Shown in pieces: positions 16,934 to 22,227 of a stretch of DNA of 22,227 nt. Source of the DNA: Acanthaster planci. Its lineage: Eukaryota > Echinodermata > Asteroidea > Valvatida > Acanthasteridae. The notes beneath the pieces are model-generated. The model saw only the letters and a list, made by a program, of their open reading frames with translations, made no database searches and was not told the DNA's origin. Within the stretch, counting starts at the first letter, position 1. Each line of letters starts with the position of its first letter. Location of the stretch: the NCBI RefSeq assembly GCF_001949145.1, contig NW_019091513.1, positions 372,451-394,677 of the forward strand. The letters are read 5' to 3'. The position numbers and the translations under genes are program-made.

Positions 16934-17172
16934 CTAGATTCTAACGTTACGCTATTTAGGCCTACACCTCTTAAAGAAAAATGCTTAAACGGTAAGAAGA
17001 AATTGTACAGTGTCGGGACCTATTCACCAATATTTCAACGTAGTGCATCAAACGAGAGTAAAATAACCCGGCATTCATTTAGCGTCGTGAGTGGATGCTA
17101 AATAGCGGTATACAATTATATATACATTGTACAGTGAAACACGACGGTGTGCAAACACCATGCAACCGATCC

Positions 17173-18249
17173 TCAGTCAGAAGATATCTGGAGGTGAAAA
17201 ACCGTGGGCATTCTCTGGCTTGACGTAGACGAGGAACAAGGCAGGAACACCTCTCGGAAGGCCCGTCTGTATTTCTTGTTGGTCAAGTTGTAGATTACTG
17301 GATTGATGCAAGAGTTTAAGACGAGAAGAACGCCGGAAAAGACTTCAATGTTCTCGTTGGCATCCCAGCGGGTAACACCTAAGGTATCGTGGATGTAACC
17401 ACTGATCAGAGTGATACACCTCGGTGTGTTACAGATGAAGAACACCAGGCTGTTTACGACAAGCATCTTGGTGATTTGGACTCGTGACTGTTGAATCTTC
17501 CTGATCCATTCAGGTACCTGCCGACCGGGACGATGAATGCGAAGCACAAACCGATCTCTTAGGGTCTTCACGATTCGAGCGTACAGCAAACAGTTCAGTG
17601 CCAGACAAAAGACGAATGGTAGGACTTTAAACACGTCGCTAAGAGCCGAGTACTGTCCAAGCGCGCCCATCTGGTCGCAGCGCCCGCCAGAGGAGCTCTG
17701 CAGTGGGTCTGCAACAAAAGCCGGACAGGGTTTAGAAGCCAAGATCCGCTCCAGATAGAGGGTGGTGCTATAGATGAGGCTGCAACACCAGGCTACAGCC
17801 ACACGTTTCAAGCTTCGCCGGATGCTTGATGTGGCTCTGTGCCTTATCGGTTTGCAGATTGTATAGAACCGATCCACTGCAACCTGCGTCACGATCAGCA
17901 TGCTCGAATAGTACGGCGTAGTTGCAAGCACCATGAATAAGCATGCTGAGATTTGAGTGGCGAATGACGAATGAACAGTCAGAAACTGAAAACAGGAGAT
18001 AGTCAATAAAACCATGTCAGCAATGGCCAGATTGGCTAGATAAACATTGGTGGTGTTACGCATGGCTTTGCGACGAAACACGACGAGTAAGAAGGCCGAG
18101 TTAACAATTAAACCAGTTACGATAACAACCATTGGGCCAGCCCAGTGCAGAAGGAAAGAACGTTCTCCGACGCCAATTGTGTTGTTGATGTGAGAGATGT
18201 TAGAAGACATGCATTCGTTCCAATGTACGTCGTTTTCAAGAGACCCCAT
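17173..18249 (-). CDS. Class A (rhodopsin-like) G-protein-coupled receptor, peptide-receptor-like, single exon
   Basis: This intact 358-codon frame covers all seven transmembrane segments. Landmarks: two N-glycosylation sites (N17, N22); TM1 with N50; TM2 LANLAIAD with D78; C103 at the top of TM3 and Cys in loop 2 (C175, C191) for the usual disulfide; D126-R127-F128 in place of DRY; W154 in TM4; P211 in TM5; TM6 F270-F-I-C273-N274-T-P276; TM7 NPVIY at 316-320, then helix 8 (KKYRRAFREVF) and a Cys (C338) that may be palmitoylated. The length is normal for the class. The TM7/helix 8 region resembles TRH- and ghrelin-type peptide receptors, so a neuropeptide ligand is likely but unproven. The toggle Trp in TM6 is replaced by Asn. 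The gene is intronless within the coding region. A TATAATAAG-like word lies about 170 bases upstream. No neighbour suggests its ligand. Confidence 0.92.
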   Translation of the reverse strand: MGSLENDVHWNECMSSNISHINNTIGVGERSFLLHWAGPMVVIVTGLIVNSAFLLVVFRRKAMRNTTNVYLANLAIADMVLLTISCFQFLTVHSSFATQISACLFMVLATTPYYSSMLIVTQVAVDRFYTICKPIRHRATSSIRRSLKRVAVAWCCSLIYSTTLYLERILASKPCPAFVADPLQSSSGGRCDQMGALGQYSALSDVFKVLPFVFCLALNCLLYARIVKTLRDRFVLRIHRPGRQVPEWIRKIQQSRVQITKMLVVNSLVFFICNTPRCITLISGYIHDTLGVTRWDANENIEVFSGVLLVLNSCINPVIYNLTNKKYRRAFREVFLPCSSSTSSQRMPTVFHLQISSD

Positions 18250-20755
18250 TTCGTACCAACAGTTACCATTGTGTTCTTGACACTAAGATTAGTCTACGTA
18301 TAAGACCTATTTTGACCAAAGAGACACTGAAAGTTCTGTCTCTGATTATTCAGCCCAATTATACTCAGTCATGCTCCCGAAACTACCAGTCAATAGTCCT
18401 TCTAGTGTAGCGACTGACTTATTATATGTACGCGTAGGTATTAAAAACTGCGAAGATGTCACGTCAGAGGTACACTGTTGCTAATTTCCCGAACGTTTTG
18501 AGGCATTCATGACAGCCCTCTATTACTGTCATGTAAAGACTGCATGAAGGACATTCAAATCGCAACACTCAGTTGGATTCCTCACTAATGAATGAGCTTT
18601 ATCGACAACAGACAATCCGTTCAAGTTATTCCCGCTGAGCCTACGGGTGGCGAAACTGTGTCTCTGTCCTGTGATGAAAATGTACATACGGTGTCCACGG
18701 AGATAGCTAATGCGCACGTGAAGACAGTCTTCCGTTCAATAGCATTTTCAGGTACAAATCTCGACATGAAAGGTTCGAGCACGAGGGCAAAGGTGCTCGC
18801 TGGATGTGCAAGAGGCAGGGCTGTGAGAGACTTCAAACCTTTTTCAATCTATATGAAGCTGGGCTAATTACAAACATCATTTTCAAAGCAATTTACATCC
18901 CCCAGAGACTGGGAACTCAAGTGGGCGAAATAAATCATTTTCCCACATCCTCGCTGACTTTTATAGAGGAGGGCTTTCTAACAAAGGTCTGACGTTGATG
19001 TTTTAAAATGAGGTGTAAGATGAGACAGACCTTTTAAGAGTACAGTACAGACTCACTGACCGGCCGCATGTCATTATGCGTAAAACAACAGTAGCCCACC
19101 CAGCACACGGAAGGTTTGGAGTCCTGGTGAGGGATAACATATTTTATGGGGCGTCCAAATATCACATAGCAATGGTTGTCACGGAGTGATACCTGATCGA
19201 AATTACTCTTCAAATTAATAATACCGTGCAATCTTGGTTTGACGTGGCCCTATATTGTGGCGAACATAGACATGGTTTTTAGTGATGAAACAAGATTTTA
19301 TTTTTTCTTGGGCCGCCACACCCAAACATTCCTGGAGTCAGTCAACCTTGCCAGAATGATGGGCTGGGCACTAGTTGAATTGTCATTGGTAGATGTGGCC
19401 ACTTATGCATTGATTTGAATAATGAATATGTATGAAGGGTAGTACACAAAAATTCTGGGTTCTTTGGAATTAGGCGTGGCAGTGCATGAATTTTTCCTTG
19501 AGTTTAAAAGTAAACGATATGAGTTGAGTGTGATGAGTTGATTGCTGGATTCTGAAGAGAGGGCAGCAGCCAGCCTCGACGACATACAGTCATGAGTCGA
19601 CGATTGAGTCACCTCTGATTGTAAAAGTGTATAAACTACATGACTGTAGGTGCAGACTGTTCTGAGAAATGAAAAGCCAGGAAACGCCCAGTTCCTGTAA
19701 GTTAGCTATGCAGTGATATATTGGATATTTTATTTTACACATTTTTTCCTTGCGAAACCAGATTTTTGAGCCAGTAAAAATGAGATTTTGCCGAGATATT
19801 TCGCATAACGTCCTAGTAGGTCTAAGTAATTTGAGCCGAGGACGTTACAGCACTGAAACAATCTATCGTTATCTTGCAAGTTTGACACACTTGATAACAC
19901 TTTAAGTCTTTAATTAATTAATAATAAGCGTCAGATTTAGCTTGGCCGGAAAGACCAGAATCGGAATTATGGTTGTAATTTCCAGGGTTTGAAGTTAAAA
20001 GAAAGAGGGAGTCGGTTGACCGGTGGTGACGGAAGGGTTGGACCGCGGCGGCGGGACACAGAAACTTACAGTCAGCCACAGGCCACAGAAGCCGACTACA
20101 ACGCGAGACGCTAGATGCAACACGGTGGCGGGCATTGAGGCTCTTCACTTCATTTATATTGTATTTAAAATTGTCGATATAAGAAATTATCCTCATTTTG
20201 GGTTCTTTTATAAATTAATGTAAATACTGTACAGGCAAAACAACTTTCCAGCAACAGGTGTTTATATATTCATGTCTAAGCTACCAAAGGTCAGTCCCTA
20301 AGGGTAGGTCAACTCTAGGGTTGTTAGAATGGAACTGTCCTTAAACTGGTAAATCCCACTTTTCAATTAACCCCGAGTCTTTACAAAGCGTCTTGACGTG
20401 CCACTTTCAATTGTTTGGATAATCTGCCTTGGTCATTTGATTTTTCCGAAAATGTCGACAGTATAATTAAATCCACTGAGCAGGCTTACAAGTTTCAATC
20501 TTTGGAATTAAAGTGCACGAAAAACAGGCCCAATAATAGTTTGCGGAATAAAGTTTTGTTTTATTTCGACGATTCTGTTTTCAGCTGTACTTTAAAATCA
20601 CGATTCTGAAATTGTTGTTCTGAGTAAAAATCCCTGCCTTATTCAGTATACCTACTTTGTAGACAAAATGCCGACTGATAGGCCTACATGAGATAACAAG
20701 ATTCAGTATTTCACAGAAAAAATGCAATTAAGAAAAGTGTACACATTGCAGTTAT
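18250..20755. other. Intergenic stretch between the GPCR and the Penelope-like element
   Basis: I see no supported gene. An open frame at 18592-18867 (plus) includes GGETVSLSC, which superficially recalls an Ig strand, but the rest does not fit. A GC-richer patch at 20020-20110 contains an acceptor-like CTTACAG and could be an untranslated exon; this is unproven. The GPCR promoter should lie just right of 18250. Confidence 0.5.
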
Positions 20756-20779
20756 GTGTGTGATATAATGTTATATCCA

Positions 20780-21622
20780 TTAAACTCGGACCAGTTCGCC
20801 CAGTTCATCGACGGGTTTTCTCTACGCCCCACAGACATAATGGTCAGCTTCGATGTGGTCTCTCTCTTCACTAATGTACCCACATCCGAAGCATGCACCC
20901 TCGCCAAGGATAGGTTACTTCAAGATCCCTCACTCAGCGACCGGACCAACGTTACCTCACACCACATCAAATCGACGATCTCCTGATCAGCTGCGTATCA
21001 TCTTCTTGCTCCCAGTGAAGAGACAAATTCTTCGAGCAGTCTTCCGGAACCTCCATGGGATCGCCTCTATCCCCGGTTCTGGCAGACCTGTTCATGGAAG
21101 AATTTGAGCCGACAGCCCTCTTCTCCGCGGACCTCAAGCCCAGCGTATGGATCCGGTATGTGGACGACACTTTCGTCGTCTGGCCACACAGCCCGCAAGA
21201 CCTCCAGCTGTTCCTTCAACACCTCAACAGCCAACACAACGACATCCAGTTCATCATGGAGAAGGAACAAGATGGACGCATTGCATTCTTGGATGTCGAG
21301 GTTTCAAGTCTACAAGATGGCACCCTATCCCGCACAGTGTATAGGAAGCCAACACACACCGACCGCTACCTGAACAACCGGTCATTCCACCACTCCAGCA
21401 TCAAGGCCTCCGTCAACAGAACCCTCGTGCGTCGAGCATACAACATCTGCGACCAAGACCACCTGAAACCGGAACTCCATCACATCTTCACAGCTCTACA
21501 GCGGAACGGGTTCAAGTCAAGACAGATCAAGACCCAGGACCCCAGACCCCTCCAGACCAGCGGGTCTCCTATACCCAAGGTTAACCCATTAGGCACATTA
21601 GTTCTGTCACCCTCCCCTACAT
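20780..21622 (+). pseudogene. Penelope-type reverse transcriptase, broken
   Basis: The first segment contains RPTDIMVSFDVVSLFTNVP (RT motif A with the catalytic Asp). After a frameshift near 20965-20977 the frame continues into an in-frame TGA at 21016-21018, where Trp is expected. It then runs through GTSMGSPLSPVLADLF (motif B), RYVDDTFVVW (motif C, YVDD at 21157-21168), IAFLDVEV and VYRKPTHTDRYL, the last a strong Penelope-like signature. It ends in a frame that terminates at 21622, away from the endonuclease frame. The catalytic residues are kept, but the reading frame is not. Confidence 0.88.
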
Positions 21623-22066
21623 AGGCAATACCTCCCACTGGATCCAGCGCATCCTTCTACACCATGGCATCAAAGTCTTCCATACCGCCCCCAACAAGAT
21701 CCAAGCAGCTCTCCAGTCTCACAAGGACAAGCAAGACCCCAAGGCCAAGCCAGGCGTCTACAGGATCCCCTGCGAATGCTGCAAGGTGTATTTCGGCGAG
21801 ACTGGTAGAGATCTCACTACCAGACTCAATGAACACCGAGCCCACGGACGACGGGGGGATCTCGAGAAATCTGCCATCATCAAACACTCCAGCACTGAAG
21901 ACCACCAAGTCCTCTGGCAACAAGCCCATCTCATTGCCAACATATAGAACAATGACATCCACGCCGTGTTCGTGAGGCAATTGAGATTCACAAGAACAGA
22001 ACGGTTCCGCAAGACACAGGCTTCATCATCAGTGACATCTGGCGCCCCATCCTCAACCCTTCTTAG
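21606..22066 (+). pseudogene. Penelope GIY-YIG endonuclease domain, broken
   Basis: Frame starting with VTLPYIGNTSHWIQRILLHH leads into the GIY-YIG core: G-V-Y at 21753-21761, two Cys pairs just after (IPCECC), Y-F-G at 21789-21797, then GETGRDLTTRLNEH with the catalytic Arg region. A TAG at 21945-21947 interrupts it. The C-terminal part (REAIEIHKNRTVPQDTGF and SDIWRPIL) is in another frame, ending with TAG at 22064-22066. The domain is shifted relative to the RT, so no full-length protein is possible. Confidence 0.85.
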
Positions 22067-22073
22067 GTCGCCT

Positions 22074-22153
22074 TATGGGTCATCTATACCCTTGGCACCC
22101 TGCCCCAGTTCTTCCTTTAGTCTGCCTATGGGTCCTCTATACCCTCGGCACCC
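22074..22153 (+). repeat. Direct repeat in the element's 3' region
   Basis: TATGGGTCATCTATACCC plus nine bases (22074-22100) recurs with two or three changes at 22127-22153, 53 bases further on. It lies right after the endonuclease remnant and may be part of the Penelope element's 3' UTR or terminal repeat. Confidence 0.7.
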
Positions 22154-22227
22154 ATGTTTACCCATCCACACCCCATCAGTACTGCCACACCTGAGTAAGT
22201 TTACCGCCACGCATCACCGAGCCACCC

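Larger units (their letters stand above)
20756..22227 (+). mobile_element. Penelope-like retroelement, 5'-truncated and decayed, reaching the right edge
   Basis: Reverse transcriptase and GIY-YIG endonuclease remnants occur in the order typical of endonuclease-bearing Penelope-like elements, on the plus strand and in three different frames. The RT starts abruptly inside the domain (homology from about 20780), so the 5' part is missing. The DNA becomes clearly more C-rich here than its surroundings. The 3' region after the last codons (22067 onwards) carries a 27-base direct repeat. The element may continue past the window. Confidence 0.85.

Noticed and set aside
16763-17101. 112-codon plus-strand frame
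   Set aside because: No recognisable domain; the overlapping minus-strand segment looks more protein-like, and even that is weak.
18592-18867. Ig-like segment (GGETVSLSC) on the plus strand
   Set aside because: Only one strand-like motif is present. There is no partner Cys/Trp arrangement, signal peptide or splice evidence.
21657-22012. Minus-strand frames opposite the endonuclease
   Set aside because: They are shadows of the GIY-YIG remnant on the plus strand.
22067-22227. Hammerhead ribozyme in the Penelope 3' region
   Set aside because: Looked for a CTGATGA core with a following GAAA and did not see one in the part available.

Overview
The window is eukaryotic and almost certainly metazoan. 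It has short exons with GT..AG boundaries separated by introns of about 0.4-1.5 kb, a tRNA-derived SINE, MITE-like elements, minisatellites and a Penelope-like retroelement. Frequent ACATGTACATGT- and TAGGCCTA-type words remind me of echinoderms or other ambulacrarians, but that is an impression from base composition and not a proof. There is one assembly gap (263 N, 10511-10773).

Left half, minus strand (11.7 kb down to 1.35 kb): one gene of at least ten coding exons whose reading phases join without conflict to give 662 residues plus one base. It still continues past the left edge. From the N-terminus it has a disordered basic/acidic region with a probable nuclear localisation signal, a long Arg-Gly tract, two similar acidic-plus-RG exons, and two pairs of zinc fingers, each a C2HC finger followed by a C2H2 finger. 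These are followed by a basic A-A-Q/E-L helix motif and an acidic Ser/Asp linker. The finger pairs match ZNF512. The part after them looks more like TFIIIC110 (GTF3C2), whose human gene is next to ZNF512. A composite ZNF512/GTF3C2-type gene is the most interesting proposal here.

Its introns hold a SINE, three palindromic or terminal-inverted-repeat elements (one looks piggyBac-like with TTAA duplications) and tandem repeats. A short plus-strand open segment near 0.9-1.1 kb may be the last exon of another gene. Around 13.0-13.2 kb there is a CpG-rich, CCAAT/NRF1-like stretch followed by a plausible plus-strand first exon, so a divergent promoter is possible.

Middle right: 13.2-16.6 kb has no gene I can support. 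A single-exon class A (rhodopsin-like) GPCR of 358 aa lies on the minus strand at 17173-18249; it looks peptide-receptor-like and has Asn in place of the usual TM6 toggle Trp. From 18.25 to 20.75 kb I see no gene.

Right edge, plus strand: a decayed, 5'-truncated Penelope-like element with reverse transcriptase and GIY-YIG endonuclease remnants, broken by frameshifts and stops, followed by a short direct repeat near its 3' end. The genes show no sign of working together as a system.
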